Below are positions 53,878 to 63,764 of a stretch of 64,000 bases of DNA, piece after piece. Every line of letters begins with the position of its first letter. Positions within the stretch are counted from its first letter, which is position 1. Origin of the DNA: Rhizobium esperanzae (GTDB taxonomy: Bacteria; Pseudomonadota; Alphaproteobacteria; Rhizobiales; Rhizobiaceae); the NCBI RefSeq assembly GCF_014197615.1, contig NZ_JACIFY010000011.1, positions 124,001 through 188,000 on the forward strand. The letters are read 5' to 3'. The position numbers and the translations under genes were made by a program. The notes beneath the pieces are model-generated. The model saw only the letters and a list, made by a program, of their open reading frames with translations, was not told where the DNA came from and did no database searches.

Positions 53878-55368
53878 ATGCCTCCGGAAGCCGCTTCGCC
53901 TCAACAGGCGATCCTCCAGTTTCTCACATCGCTTCAAAGCCCCGCACGCATTCTCGTCGCGATTTCGGGCGGCAGCGATTCCACCGGCCTGCTTCTCCTT
54001 CTCGATGAAGCCGTGAAGGCCGCGCCGCATCTCCAGATTTCCCTTTGCGCTGCAACCGTCGACCATGCGCTGCGCGCCGACTCCGCAGATGAGGCGCGCG
54101 AGGTCGCAGCCCTCTGCGCATCGCTCGGTATTGCCCACACCATTGCCATCTGGCAGGGCGACAAGCCGAAGACCGGTATCATGGCTGCAGCCCGCGAGGC
54201 GCGTTACGGCCTTCTGGCCGAGGCAGCGGAAGCATTCGGCGCCGATCTCATCGTCACCGGCCATACGTTCGACGATCAGCGCGAAACGCTTGCCATGCGT
54301 GAAATGCGAACGGAGCAGGTTTCATCCGGTATTGCCGATGCAGTGCTCTTCGGCCGGCGTTTCTGGGTTTTACGACCGCTTCTTTTTTGCACTCGTGCGG
54401 ATATCCGCGCTTTCCTGAGGGAGCGGGGTGCGGGGTGGATCGACGATCCCAGCAACGAGGATATGAAGTATGAGCGCGTGCGGACGCGCCGGCAGCTTTC
54501 GGCCGATACGTCTGCGGAGAAGGATATTCGCGCGGCCTGGGCGGCGCGGCTGGACTTGTCGTCCGCAGGTGCAGAATGGCTGGATCGTTCTTTCAGGCTT
54601 CACGGCGGCCTGCTTGGGCAAGTGACGCCTGATGGATTGCGGCAGGATCCTGCAGTGCTCGATTATGCGCTTGGTCGCCTGACGGCCGTTTTCGGCGGGC
54701 AGCCTTTCGTGCCGGGCAGGGCGCGGATGGAGCGCCTCCTCTTCTTTGCCGCTGGCGGAGCGCCGGGACGGATGACCGTCGGCAGGGTGGTTTTCGATCT
54801 CAGGCGTGACGGGCTTTATCTCACGCGCGAGAGCCGGGGGATCGCGCCGCTGATGTTGCAGCCGGGGGAGGCCGGGGTGTGGGATGGAAGGTTTCGCGTG
54901 CACAATGGTTTGAACACGTCGATAGTGGTCGAGGCCGCCGCTCCACGCGCTTCCTCATTCCCTTCGGGTTTAACCCGAGGGATGTCACAGGAATCCAGGG
55001 CGCCCAAGTCCTTGGGCGCAAAAGACACTTCACGCTTAGTCGAGTCAATCACCGCGCAGACGCGCGGTGGCTGGATTCTTGTGACATCCCTCGGGTTAAA
55101 CCCGAGGAAGGGAATGAGGGAGGTTATGTATCATCTCCCTCGATCGGCATGGAACCGCGCCATCGCTTCGGCACCGGCCTTATCCGCTGAAGGAGCCCCT
55201 TTATCTCCAGAATCCGCCGGAGCGATCGACCTCGCGCCTTATTTCGCACCCTTCGACCGCTTTTTGACACGATTTGATTTCATCTTTGCCAACAGGCTTT
55301 CGGCGGTTTTCGCGACGGCGCCCTATGCGAGGCGGCCTTTAAGAAGTATTGACGGAAAAACCATCTGA
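53878..55368 (+). CDS. tilS: tRNA(Ile)-lysidine synthase with in-frame RIME insertion
   Basis: A 496-aa ATP-pyrophosphatase that converts C34 of tRNA-Ile2 to lysidine so it reads AUA. The PP-loop is ISGGSDSTGLLLLLDEA at about 25-40, followed by CAATVDHALRADSADEAREV, GHTFDDQRETLAMR and ERGAGWIDDPSNEDMKYERV. The C-terminal part contains about 57 residues (358-415) encoded by a palindromic repeat with no stop or frame change. Without it the protein would be about 439 aa, close to the normal family length. The enzyme is essential, so the insertion must be tolerated. It lies 11 bp after cpoB. Confidence 0.93.
   Translation: MPPEAASPQQAILQFLTSLQSPARILVAISGGSDSTGLLLLLDEAVKAAPHLQISLCAATVDHALRADSADEAREVAALCASLGIAHTIAIWQGDKPKTGIMAAAREARYGLLAEAAEAFGADLIVTGHTFDDQRETLAMREMRTEQVSSGIADAVLFGRRFWVLRPLLFCTRADIRAFLRERGAGWIDDPSNEDMKYERVRTRRQLSADTSAEKDIRAAWAARLDLSSAGAEWLDRSFRLHGGLLGQVTPDGLRQDPAVLDYALGRLTAVFGGQPFVPGRARMERLLFFAAGGAPGRMTVGRVVFDLRRDGLYLTRESRGIAPLMLQPGEAGVWDGRFRVHNGLNTSIVVEAAAPRASSFPSGLTRGMSQESRAPKSLGAKDTSRLVESITAQTRGGWILVTSLGLNPRKGMREVMYHLPRSAWNRAIASAPALSAEGAPLSPESAGAIDLAPYFAPFDRFLTRFDFIFANRLSAVFATAPYARRPLRSIDGKTI
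54951..55121. repeat. RIME-like palindromic element inside tilS
   Basis: A 171-bp element (57 codons) with long inverted arms: 54951-54998 (TTCCTCATTCCCTTCGGGTT and following) against 55072-55121. Inner palindromes are GGCGCCCAAG/CTTGGGCGC and CCGCGCAGACGCGCGG. In reverse orientation its core matches the intergenic element at 9709-9849. Antisense frames across it are not genes. Confidence 0.9.
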
Positions 55369-55464
55369 CCTGGGGTGTTGCCTTGGCAATCGCACGGCGC
55401 AACCCTATGTTAGAGACGAATAAGACGGTCGCCATGAGGCGGCTGTTCCATGCTGGGGAGTTCA

Positions 55465-57396
55465 ATGAACCCTAACTTACGAAATTTCGCCTTGTGGGCG
55501 ATCATAGCGCTTCTGCTGATCGCCCTTTTCAGTATGTTCCAGACGGCGCCGGCGCAGACAGGCTCCCGCGAAATCCCTTATTCGCAGTTTCTGCGTGAGG
55601 TCGATGCGGGCCGCGTGAAGGATGTCGTGGTCACCGGCAATCGGCTGAGCGGAACGTATCTGGAAAATAACAATAATTTCCAGACCTATTCACCCGTCAT
55701 CGACGACAGCTTGCTCGATCGCCTGCAGGCCAAAAACGTTGCTGTCACCGCGCGTCCGGAGACCGATGGTTCCTCCGGCTTTCTGAGTTACCTCGGCACG
55801 CTGCTGCCGATGCTGCTGATCCTCGGCGTCTGGCTGTTCTTCATGCGGCAGATGCAGGGTGGCTCACGCGGTGCGATGGGCTTTGGCAAGTCCAAGGCTA
55901 AGCTGCTCACCGAAGCGCATGGCCGTGTCACCTTCGAAGACGTCGCCGGCGTCGACGAGGCCAAGCAGGATCTCGAGGAAATCGTCGAATTCCTGCGGGA
56001 TCCGCAGAAGTTCCAGCGTCTCGGCGGCAAAATCCCGCGCGGCGTGCTGCTTGTCGGTCCTCCGGGCACCGGTAAGACGCTGCTCGCTCGTTCGGTTGCC
56101 GGCGAAGCCAACGTGCCGTTCTTCACCATTTCCGGTTCCGACTTCGTCGAAATGTTCGTCGGTGTCGGCGCCAGCCGCGTGCGCGATATGTTCGAACAGG
56201 CCAAGAAGAATGCGCCCTGCATCATCTTCATCGACGAAATCGATGCGGTCGGCCGTCATCGCGGTGCCGGTCTCGGCGGCGGCAATGACGAACGCGAGCA
56301 GACGCTGAACCAGCTGCTGGTCGAGATGGATGGTTTCGAGGCGAATGAAGGCGTGATCCTGATTGCCGCCACCAACCGCCCCGACGTCCTCGATCCGGCG
56401 CTGCTGCGTCCCGGCCGTTTCGACCGTCAGGTCGTCGTGCCGAACCCGGACATCGTCGGCCGCGAGCGTATCCTCAAGGTGCATGCCCGCAACGTTCCGC
56501 TGGCGCCGAATGTCGATCTCAAGGTTCTCGCCCGCGGCACGCCCGGTTTTTCCGGCGCCGACCTGATGAATCTCGTCAACGAAGCCGCCCTCATGGCCGC
56601 CCGCCGCAACAAGCGCGTCGTCACCATGCAGGAATTCGAAGACGCCAAGGACAAGATCATGATGGGCGCCGAGCGCCGTTCCTCGGCAATGACCGAGGCG
56701 GAGAAGAAGCTCACCGCCTACCATGAGGCCGGACACGCCATCACCGCGCTGAACGTCGCCGTCGCCGATCCGCTGCATAAGGCGACGATCATTCCGCGCG
56801 GCCGTGCGCTCGGCATGGTCATGCAGCTTCCCGAGGGCGACCGCTACTCGATGAGCTACAAGTGGATGGTTTCGCGCCTCTGCATCATGATGGGCGGCCG
56901 TGTCGCCGAAGAGCTCACCTTCGGCAAGGAGAACATCACGTCGGGTGCCTCCTCCGATATCGAGCAGGCGACCAAGCTTGCCCGCGCCATGGTCACGCAA
57001 TGGGGCTTCTCCGATCAGCTCGGTCAGGTCGCCTATGGCGAAAACCAGCAGGAAGTCTTCCTCGGCCACTCCGTGTCGCAGTCGAAGAACGTTTCGGAAG
57101 CAACCGCGCAGAAGATCGACAATGAAGTGCGCCGCCTGATCGACGAAGCCTACACCCAGGCCCGTACGATCCTGACGGAAAAGCACGACGAATTCGTCGC
57201 TCTTGCCGAAGGCCTGCTCGAATACGAGACGCTGACCGGCGAGGAGATCAAGGCGCTGATCCGCGGCGAGAAGCCGTCGCGCGATCTCGGTGACGATTCG
57301 CCGCCGAGCCGTGGTTCGGCCGTGCCGAAGGCCGGCGCGCGTCCTGCTACGAAGGGTGACGAGCCCGAAGCCGGTCTCGAACCGCAGCCGCATTGA
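55465..57396 (+). CDS. ftsH: ATP-dependent zinc metalloprotease FtsH
   Basis: A 643-aa membrane-bound AAA+ protease that degrades misfolded membrane proteins and short-lived regulators. Two TM helices (about 8-25 and 111-130) flank a periplasmic domain; Walker A is GPPGTGKT at about 197, Walker B is [15 protein letters not shown], and the zinc site HEAGH is near 419. The C-terminus has a flexible acidic tail. GGGGAG precedes the ATG at 55465. It follows tilS, as in many bacteria. Confidence 0.98.
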   Translation: MNPNLRNFALWAIIALLLIALFSMFQTAPAQTGSREIPYSQFLREVDAGRVKDVVVTGNRLSGTYLENNNNFQTYSPVIDDSLLDRLQAKNVAVTARPETDGSSGFLSYLGTLLPMLLILGVWLFFMRQMQGGSRGAMGFGKSKAKLLTEAHGRVTFEDVAGVDEAKQDLEEIVEFLRDPQKFQRLGGKIPRGVLLVGPPGTGKTLLARSVAGEANVPFFTISGSDFVEMFVGVGASRVRDMFEQAKKNAPCIIFIDEIDAVGRHRGAGLGGGNDEREQTLNQLLVEMDGFEANEGVILIAATNRPDVLDPALLRPGRFDRQVVVPNPDIVGRERILKVHARNVPLAPNVDLKVLARGTPGFSGADLMNLVNEAALMAARRNKRVVTMQEFEDAKDKIMMGAERRSSAMTEAEKKLTAYHEAGHAITALNVAVADPLHKATIIPRGRALGMVMQLPEGDRYSMSYKWMVSRLCIMMGGRVAEELTFGKENITSGASSDIEQATKLARAMVTQWGFSDQLGQVAYGENQQEVFLGHSVSQSKNVSEATAQKIDNEVRRLIDEAYTQARTILTEKHDEFVALAEGLLEYETLTGEEIKALIRGEKPSRDLGDDSPPSRGSAVPKAGARPATKGDEPEAGLEPQPH

Positions 57397-57418
57397 GCAG
57401 CTGGCACACCTCGAAAAC

Positions 57419-57456
57419 AGGCCGGATTTCCGTTATGGGAGATCCGGCCTTTTTCA
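57419..57456 (+). terminator. rho-independent terminator of ftsH
   Basis: AGGCCGGAT and ATCCGGCCT form a 9-bp stem followed by TTTTTC, 23 bp beyond the ftsH stop. Confidence 0.9.
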
Positions 57457-57634
57457 TTGGTAACGGGATATATTCATTTTTCTCGCTAATTTACGTGCCG
57501 ATAGCCACATTTTGTGGCATTCCGCTGAAATGAGGCAAGCATGAATCACGCGGGATGGACGACATTCCATTGAAGCCGGATTTGCTTGGAAGAGGCGCTG
57601 CCTTGAATGGCGCGCGGAAAGCGCAGGAGTGCAG

Positions 57635-58987
57635 ATGAAAAGACGCTATTTCGGAACCGACGGTATTCGCGGTCAATCCAACGTCTTCCCGATGACCCCG
57701 GATCTCGCGATGCGAGTCGGAATTGCAGCCGGTACGATCTTCCGCCGCGGCAATCATCGCCATCGCGTCGTTATCGGCAAGGATACGCGCCTTTCCGGTT
57801 ATATGCTCGAAAACGCCATGGTGGCGGGCTTCACCGCCGCCGGCCTCGATGCCTTCATTCTCGGCCCGATCCCGACACCGGCCGTTGCCATGCTCACGCG
57901 GTCGCTGCGTTGCGATATCGGCGTGATGATCTCGGCGTCGCACAATCCTTACGAGGACAACGGCATCAAGCTCTTCGGTCCCGACGGCTACAAGCTTTCA
58001 GACGAGCTCGAAGCCGAGATCGAGGACCTGCTCGACAAGGACCTGAACGCGCAGCTCGCCAAATCCGATGATATCGGCCGCGCCAAGCGCGTCGACGGTG
58101 TGCATGACCGCTATATCGAACATGCCAAGCGCACGCTGCCACGCGATGTGACGCTGCAGGGACTGAGGATCGCGATCGACTGCGCCAATGGTGCTGCCTA
58201 CAAGGTGGCGCCCGCCGTACTCTGGGAGCTTGGCGCCGATGTCGTCACGATCGGCAACGAGCCGAACGGCACCAACATCAATCTCAATTGCGGCTCCACC
58301 AGCCCCGTCGCGCTGCAGAAGAAGGTCGACGAGGTGCGCGCCGATATCGGCATCGCGCTCGATGGCGATGCGGACCGTGTCATCATTATCGACGAGAATG
58401 GTTCGATCGTCGACGGCGACCAGCTGATGGCCGTCATCGCCGAAAGCTGGGCCGAAAGCCAGCAGTTGCGTGGCAACGGTATCGTCGCGACTGTCATGTC
58501 CAATCTCGGCCTCGAGCGTTTCCTCGACGAGCGCGGCATGGCGCTTGCCCGCACGAAAGTCGGCGACCGCTACGTCGTCGAGCATATGCGCCAGCACAAT
58601 TACAATGTCGGCGGCGAGCAGTCCGGCCATATCGTGCTCTCGGATTACGGCACGACCGGCGACGGTCTGGTCGCGGCACTGCAGATCCTTGCTGCGGTCA
58701 AGCGCACCGGCCGGACGGTCAGCGAGGTTTGCCGCCGTTTCGAGCCGGTGCCACAGCTCCTGCGCAATGTCCGCATCAGCGGCGGCAAGCCGCTGGAGGA
58801 TATCCAGGTGCAGAAGGCGATCGCCGATGCCGAAGCTGAGCTTGCCAGGAGCGGCCGCCTCGTCATTCGTCCTTCGGGCACCGAGCCGCTGATCCGCGTC
58901 ATGGCCGAAGGGGACGACCGCGCCCAGATCGAGCGTATCGTCAACGAGCTGATCGGCACGATCTCGAACGTCCGGACCGCCGCTTGA
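57635..58987 (+). CDS. glmM: phosphoglucosamine mutase
   Basis: A 450-aa enzyme converting glucosamine 6-phosphate to glucosamine 1-phosphate for UDP-GlcNAc, and so peptidoglycan and LPS. It starts [20 protein letters not shown]; the phosphoserine loop is [15 protein letters not shown] at about 99-113, the metal site [14 protein letters not shown] at about 240, the sugar loop GGEQSGH and the phosphate site [17 protein letters not shown] lies upstream of the ATG; a GTG 6 nt earlier is possible. It follows ftsH with a terminator between. Confidence 0.97.
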   Translation: MKRRYFGTDGIRGQSNVFPMTPDLAMRVGIAAGTIFRRGNHRHRVVIGKDTRLSGYMLENAMVAGFTAAGLDAFILGPIPTPAVAMLTRSLRCDIGVMISASHNPYEDNGIKLFGPDGYKLSDELEAEIEDLLDKDLNAQLAKSDDIGRAKRVDGVHDRYIEHAKRTLPRDVTLQGLRIAIDCANGAAYKVAPAVLWELGADVVTIGNEPNGTNINLNCGSTSPVALQKKVDEVRADIGIALDGDADRVIIIDENGSIVDGDQLMAVIAESWAESQQLRGNGIVATVMSNLGLERFLDERGMALARTKVGDRYVVEHMRQHNYNVGGEQSGHIVLSDYGTTGDGLVAALQILAAVKRTGRTVSEVCRRFEPVPQLLRNVRISGGKPLEDIQVQKAIADAEAELARSGRLVIRPSGTEPLIRVMAEGDDRAQIERIVNELIGTISNVRTAA

Positions 58988-59020
58988 TTCCTTGAGGACA
59001 CATTGGCCTTCCTCTCTCCG

Positions 59021-59071
59021 CCCTCATCCTTCGAGGCTGCGCCCTGCGGGCTTCGCACCTCAGGACGAGGG
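59021..59071. repeat. palindromic repeat unit
   Basis: CCCTCATCCTTCGAGG.. and ..CACCTCAGGACGAGGG form an imperfect 51-bp dyad with GCCCTGCGGGC at the centre. This unit type recurs widely in rhizobial intergenic DNA. It lies between glmM and its terminator. Confidence 0.75.
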
Positions 59072-59112
59072 CTGATCGGGTGCCTGTGGCCGATGGACCG
59101 AGAAGATTAAGG

Positions 59113-59145
59113 GAAAAGCCGGTGCGCAAGTGCCGGCTCTTTTGT
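59113..59145 (+). terminator. terminator of glmM
   Basis: AGCCGG and CCGGCT arms around a GC-rich loop, followed by CTTTTGTT, 130 bp past glmM and beyond the palindromic repeat. The rest of the 58988-59358 gap shows no gene; the ompA-like gene promoter should lie at about 59200-59300. Confidence 0.75.
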
Positions 59146-59358
59146 TAACTCCATCATCCAGCAAATCGCCTCGTCCGGTCGTTGCTTCAAAGACTTTCGC
59201 CACGATAATTCCTATTTCTCTACCGTAAGCTTCAAGATCTACGGTAAATAAGCGTGGTTAAGCAGCTTTTAACGTTTCCAATTCATTATCCATCCGAAGC
59301 GTATCAGATTGGCAGCGACCTGCGCCTGCCGACGCAACCGGATTTTGGAGTGGGATCC

Positions 59359-60195
59359 ATGAAAAGAAGCTTGTCCGGCATCTTCGCCGCATTGTTGATT
59401 GCGACAAACGCCTATTCCGCGGACCTCGCCCCTGCCGAGCCTATCCCGGAGCAGCCGCCCGAGGTAACGGTTACCGAAGCGACCGGCTGGTACCTGCGCG
59501 GCGATGTCGGTTATGCCTTTACCGATCTGCGCGGCGCGCGCTATTTCCAGGGCAGCAACGCCACGGAAGTCGATTTCGACGACGCTGATCTCGACGACGC
59601 ATGGACCATCGGCGGCGGTGTCGGTTATCAGATCAACAGCTATCTGCGCACCGATCTGACTCTCGACTATCTCACGCAGGCTGATTTCAAGGGCTCGACA
59701 TCCGGGCAGTGCGGCTTCCCGCTGGTGGATTGCACCTCGAGCGACCGCTCTTCGCTGACCGCCTACACGCTGCTCGCCAATGCCTATGTCGATCTCGGTA
59801 CCTACGGCTACGTGACGCCTTATGTCGGCGCCGGTATCGGCGGCTCCTACGTCAAGTGGAAGAACCTGCGTAACGTCGCCTGCGCCGATGACGGCAGCTT
59901 CTGCGACGACGAGGTCAACCATGGCGGCAAGGGTAACTGGCGCTTCACCTACGCTCTCATGGCCGGCGCCTCGATCGATGTGACCTGCAATGTCAAGGCC
60001 GATGTCGGCTACCGCTATCTGCATATCGACGGCGGCAACATGTTCGGCTATGCCGAAAATGGCGGCCCGGGCCGCGATAAGGGTCTCAGCGTTCACGAAG
60101 CCCGCGTCGGCGCCCGCTATCTGTTTGGTGGCTGCGCCCAGGCGAGCTACGAACCGCCGCCGGAAATTCCGCTGCAGCAGCCGGTCTACAAGTAA
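59359..60195 (+). CDS. outer-membrane beta-barrel protein (Omp25/Omp31-like)
   Basis: A 278-aa protein with a signal peptide (SLSGIFAALLIATNAYSA), a short proline-rich linker, and a beta barrel of about eight amphipathic strands (GWYLRGDVGYAFTDLRGA, WTIGGGVGYQINSYLRTDLT, YVTPYVGAGIGGSYVKW, CNVKADVGYRYLHIDGG). The end (VGARYLFGG) is barrel-like, but five residues of a proline-rich tail follow, so the terminal aromatic is not last. It has cysteine pairs (CGFPLVDC, CADDGSFC) that may form disulfides. Similar rhizobial proteins are surface-exposed porin-like Omps. Confidence 0.85.
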   Translation: MKRSLSGIFAALLIATNAYSADLAPAEPIPEQPPEVTVTEATGWYLRGDVGYAFTDLRGARYFQGSNATEVDFDDADLDDAWTIGGGVGYQINSYLRTDLTLDYLTQADFKGSTSGQCGFPLVDCTSSDRSSLTAYTLLANAYVDLGTYGYVTPYVGAGIGGSYVKWKNLRNVACADDGSFCDDEVNHGGKGNWRFTYALMAGASIDVTCNVKADVGYRYLHIDGGNMFGYAENGGPGRDKGLSVHEARVGARYLFGGCAQASYEPPPEIPLQQPVYK

Positions 60196-60214
60196 TTTTC
60201 ATTCCCTTGCATCC

Positions 60215-60246
60215 GAAAGCCGCCCCGAACCGGGCGGCTTTTTTGT
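60215..60246 (+). terminator. terminator of the outer-membrane protein gene
   Basis: AAGCCGCCC and GGGCGGCTT form a 9-bp stem followed by TTTTTGTT, 22 bp past the stop. Confidence 0.9.
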
Positions 60247-60329
60247 TCCGTCAAGTTCACCTGCGGCAAAATATCCTCCCTCTGCGACACTTCGATCTTG
60301 ACTATGACGCCTGCTATCCATACACACGG

Positions 60330-60380
60330 CGGCGGGACACCCTTCCCCAACGAAGGGCTTTCTATCTGAGAGGATAGCAT
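60330..60380 (+). promoter_or_regulatory. serC RNA motif (leader)
   Basis: Two hairpins directly upstream of serC: CCCTTC (60340-60345) pairs with GAAGGG (60352-60357), and CTATC (60362-60366) pairs with GATAG (60373-60377). The ribosome-binding GAGAGG lies in and beside the second loop, so folding could mask it. This matches the serC motif known only upstream of serC in alphaproteobacteria. Confidence 0.8.
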
Positions 60381-60381
60381 C

Positions 60382-61560
60382 ATGGCGAAGACCGCAAAGC
60401 CGGACATCCGTCCGCAGAATACCCATTTTTCTTCTGGCCCTTGCTCGAAGCGCCCTGGTTGGTCGCTCGAAGCTCTTTCCGACGCGGCCCTTGGTCGTTC
60501 GCACCGTGCGAAGGTCGGCAAAACCAAGCTCAAGCAGGCCATCGACCTTACCCGTGAAATTCTCGACGTGCCGGCGGATTACCGCATCGGCATCGTTCCG
60601 GCTTCCGATACCGGCGCCGTCGAAATGGCGCTCTGGTCGCTGCTCGGCGAACGCGGCGTCGACATGCTCGCCTGGGAAAGCTTCGGCGCCGGCTGGGTCA
60701 CCGACGTCGTCAAGCAGTTGAAGCTCAAGGATGTGCGCAAGCTCGAAGCCGGTTACGGCGAGCTTCCCGATCTCTCCACGGTCGATTTCGACCGCGATGT
60801 CGTCTTCACCTGGAACGGCACCACATCAGGCGTGCGCGTGCCGAACGCCGATTTCATTCCCGCCGACCGCAAGGGCCTGACGATCTGCGACGCCACCTCG
60901 GCCGCTTTCGCGCAGGAACTCGATTTCGCCAAGCTCGATGTCGTCACCTTCTCCTGGCAGAAGGTTCTGGGCGGCGAGGGCGCGCATGGCGTCATCATTC
61001 TCTCGCCGCGCGCCGTCGAGCGTCTCACCACCTACACGCCGGCCTGGCCGCTGCCGAAGATCTTCCGCATGACCTCGGGCGGCAAGCTGACGGAAGGCAT
61101 TTTCCAGGGCGAGACGATCAACACGCCGTCGATGCTTTGCGTCGAGGATTACATCGATGCGCTCCTCTGGGCCAAGGAGCTCGGCGGCCTCAAGGCGCTG
61201 ATCGCGCGCGCCGATGCCAATGCCAAGGTCATCCACGATTTCGTCGCCGCGAACGACTGGATCGCCAATCTCGCCGTCAAGGCGGAAACGGCCTCCAACA
61301 CTTCCGTCTGTCTGAAGATCGTCGACAAGGACATCACGGCGCTCGACGATGACGGCCAGGCGGCTTTCGCCAAGGGCCTGGTCGGCCTGCTGGAAAAGGA
61401 AGGCGTCGCCTATGACGTCGGACACTATCGCGACGCGCCGTCGGGCCTGCGCATCTGGGCCGGCGCCACGATCGAGGCATCCGACATGCAGAAGCTGATG
61501 CCCTGGCTTTCCTGGGCCTTCGAAACGCAGAAGGCGCAGCTCGCTCAGGCCGCCGCCTGA
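60382..61560 (+). CDS. serC: phosphoserine aminotransferase
   Basis: A 392-aa PLP enzyme making phosphoserine from 3-phosphohydroxypyruvate (also used in the pyridoxal-phosphate pathway). It starts [20 protein letters not shown] and keeps [20 protein letters not shown], the aspartate [17 protein letters not shown] and the Schiff-base lysine in [14 protein letters not shown] at about 193. It is the long alphaproteobacterial form. serA follows after 84 bp in the same direction, giving the first two steps of serine synthesis. Confidence 0.96.
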   Translation: MAKTAKPDIRPQNTHFSSGPCSKRPGWSLEALSDAALGRSHRAKVGKTKLKQAIDLTREILDVPADYRIGIVPASDTGAVEMALWSLLGERGVDMLAWESFGAGWVTDVVKQLKLKDVRKLEAGYGELPDLSTVDFDRDVVFTWNGTTSGVRVPNADFIPADRKGLTICDATSAAFAQELDFAKLDVVTFSWQKVLGGEGAHGVIILSPRAVERLTTYTPAWPLPKIFRMTSGGKLTEGIFQGETINTPSMLCVEDYIDALLWAKELGGLKALIARADANAKVIHDFVAANDWIANLAVKAETASNTSVCLKIVDKDITALDDDGQAAFAKGLVGLLEKEGVAYDVGHYRDAPSGLRIWAGATIEASDMQKLMPWLSWAFETQKAQLAQAAA

Positions 61561-61644
61561 GGTGATCGCATTCGGCTCCGCCACAGGGCGGAGCCCCGCA
61601 TTCCAGATTTCATCCATCGCTGAACACTTTTGAAGGAGGCCACA

Positions 61645-63240
61645 ATGGCACCTCGCGTTCTCGTATCCGACGAATTGTCGGAAACCGCCGTCCAGATCTT
61701 CCGTGACCGTGGCGTCGAAGTCGATTTCGAACCGCAGCTCGGCAAGGACAAGGACCGTCTGCTTGAAGTCATCGGCAAGTATGATGGCCTCGCCATCCGT
61801 TCCGCGACCAAGGTGACGGAAAAGATCATCGAAGGGGCGAAGAACCTCAAGGTCGTCGGCCGCGCCGGCATCGGCGTCGACAATGTCGATATCCCGGCTG
61901 CTTCGCGCCGCGGCATCATCGTCATGAACACGCCTTTCGGCAATTCGATCACCACGGCCGAACACGCGATCGCGCTGATGTTCGCTGTTGCCCGCCAGCT
62001 TCCGGCGGCCGATAACTCGACGCAGGCCGGCAAGTGGGAGAAGTCGAAATTCATGGGTGTCGAGATCACCGGCAAGACGCTCGGCGTCATCGGCGCCGGT
62101 AATATCGGCTCGATCGTCTGCGCCCGCGCCATCGGCCTGAAGATGCATGTCGTCGCCTATGACCCGTTCCTTTCCAAGGAGCGCGCCGAGGAGATGGGCG
62201 TCACCAAGGTCGAGCTCGACGAGCTTTTCGCCCGCGCCGATTTCATCACGCTGCATGTGCCGATGACCGACAAGACGCGCGGCATCCTCAACAAGGAAGC
62301 GCTGGCGAAGACCAAGCCCGGCGTGCGCATCATCAACTGCGCGCGCGGCGGCCTCGTCGATGAGGCAGCCCTTGCCGAAGCCATCAAGTCCGGTCACGTC
62401 GCCGGTGCCGCCTTCGACGTCTTCGAAGTCGAGCCCGCCAAGGAAAGCCCGCTCTTCGGCCTGCCAAATGTCGTCTGCACGCCGCATCTCGGCGCCTCGA
62501 CGACCGAGGCGCAGGAAAATGTCGCTCTACAGGTGGCCGAACAGATGTCGGATTACCTCGTCAAGGGCGCGGTCTCCAACGCCATCAACATGCCGTCGAT
62601 CACAGCGGAAGAAGCGCCGATCCTGAAGCCCTTCATCCGGCTTGCCGACGTTCTCGGCGCTTTCGTCGGTCAGGTCACCGAGGAGCCGATCAAGGAAATC
62701 GAAATCCTCTACGACGGCATCACCGCCAATATGAACACGCGGGCGCTGACGAGCGCAGTGCTCGCCGGCCTCATCCGCCCGCAGGTTGCCGACGTCAACA
62801 TGGTTTCGGCGCCGATCATGATCAAGGAAAAGGGTATCGTGCTCTCCGAGGTCAAGCGCGACAAGACAGGCGTGTTCGACGGTTATATCAAGCTGACGGT
62901 GACGACCGAAAGCATGACGCGCTCGGTTGCCGGCACGGTGTTCTCGGATGGCAAGCCGCGCTTCATCCAGATCAAGGGCATCAATCTCGATGCCGATGTC
63001 GGCTCGCACATGATCTACATCACCAATACCGACGTTCCGGGCATGATCGGCTTCATCGGCACGACGCTCGGTACCGCCGGCGTCAACATCGCCAACTTCC
63101 AGCTTGGTCGCGACAAGCAGGGCGGCGACGCCATCGCGTTGCTCTATGTCGACGGCGAGGTGGATGATGGCGTGCTTGCACAGCTGACGGCGCACCAGGC
63201 GATCCGCCAGGCAAAGCTGCTGACCTTCAACATCGACTGA
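61645..63240 (+). CDS. serA: D-3-phosphoglycerate dehydrogenase
   Basis: A 531-aa enzyme oxidising 3-phosphoglycerate in serine synthesis. The catalytic and NAD-binding domains contain RAGIGVDNVDIPAASRRGI, the GKTLGVIGAGNIGSIVCARA dinucleotide fold at about 145-165, and the HLGASTTEAQENVALQVAEQ active-site histidine region. An intervening domain and a C-terminal ACT domain (MIGFIGTTLGTAGVNIANFQ, about 460-531) complete the long (type I) form, usually inhibited by serine. GGAGG precedes ATG 61645. Confidence 0.97.
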   Translation: MAPRVLVSDELSETAVQIFRDRGVEVDFEPQLGKDKDRLLEVIGKYDGLAIRSATKVTEKIIEGAKNLKVVGRAGIGVDNVDIPAASRRGIIVMNTPFGNSITTAEHAIALMFAVARQLPAADNSTQAGKWEKSKFMGVEITGKTLGVIGAGNIGSIVCARAIGLKMHVVAYDPFLSKERAEEMGVTKVELDELFARADFITLHVPMTDKTRGILNKEALAKTKPGVRIINCARGGLVDEAALAEAIKSGHVAGAAFDVFEVEPAKESPLFGLPNVVCTPHLGASTTEAQENVALQVAEQMSDYLVKGAVSNAINMPSITAEEAPILKPFIRLADVLGAFVGQVTEEPIKEIEILYDGITANMNTRALTSAVLAGLIRPQVADVNMVSAPIMIKEKGIVLSEVKRDKTGVFDGYIKLTVTTESMTRSVAGTVFSDGKPRFIQIKGINLDADVGSHMIYITNTDVPGMIGFIGTTLGTAGVNIANFQLGRDKQGGDAIALLYVDGEVDDGVLAQLTAHQAIRQAKLLTFNID

Positions 63241-63263
63241 TTTTCCTCCTCCCAAGGAAACAA

Positions 63264-63299
63264 GGAAAACCCGGCGCTGGAAACGGCGCCGGGTTTTCT
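63264..63299. terminator. bidirectional terminator serA / 88-aa gene
   Basis: AAAACCCGGCGC and GCGCCGGGTTTT form a 12-bp stem with T-runs on both strands, between the convergent serA and the 88-aa gene. Confidence 0.88.
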
Positions 63300-63319
63300 G
63301 CGTCAGAAACGGATGAATT

Positions 63320-63586
63320 TCAGTGAGGCAGGCGTTTCCGGCGGACGAGCTTGCCGAAGCGGGCTCTATCGTCCTCAGCCTTCGTGCGGTGAAGGAAGGC
63401 GCGCCTGCTGCCCTCGAGGCCCTGGAAGAATTCGTCCCAGGAAATATCCTCCTGCGTTTCCGGAGAGAAGTCGACGCGGACAGTTTCGCTGTCGCTCGCG
63501 TTCTTGATACGGGCGGGATGGCCGCCGCGCTCTTCGATCCAATGTTTGATTCTGCTGTACTCCGTCGTCGCGCCGAACCTGCCCAT
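63320..63586 (-). CDS. conserved hypothetical protein, 88 aa
   Basis: A small soluble protein starting MGRFGATTEYSRIKHWIEER, with VRVDFSPETQEDISWDEFFQ in the middle and a basic end (FGKLVRRKRLPH). GAGGAGGG lies just before the ATG at 63586; the upstream extension was dropped. The sequence has the pattern of a short helical protein often annotated as hypothetical in rhizobia. No function can be inferred. It is convergent with serA. Confidence 0.75.
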   Translation of the reverse strand: MGRFGATTEYSRIKHWIEERGGHPARIKNASDSETVRVDFSPETQEDISWDEFFQGLEGSRRAFLHRTKAEDDRARFGKLVRRKRLPH

Positions 63587-63764
63587 GTAACCCTCCTCAG
63601 CAATTCGATTGCGGCATTTCTGTCCCTGCAACGCATGATCGAAGGGATCGTTCCATGGAGCATCAATTATTTTAGTAAGATCGGATTAATCCCGGGGGCG
63701 GCATCAGGAAACCGATCGACGAACGAACCACAGGCGCACAATTGAGGCGAGGGGCAGAATAAAC

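Noticed and set aside
54816..55052. Antisense frames of 75-78 codons across the tilS repeat
   Set aside because: They are produced by the palindromic element and resemble spurious hypothetical proteins also seen at the 9.7-kb copy; tilS is the real gene here.
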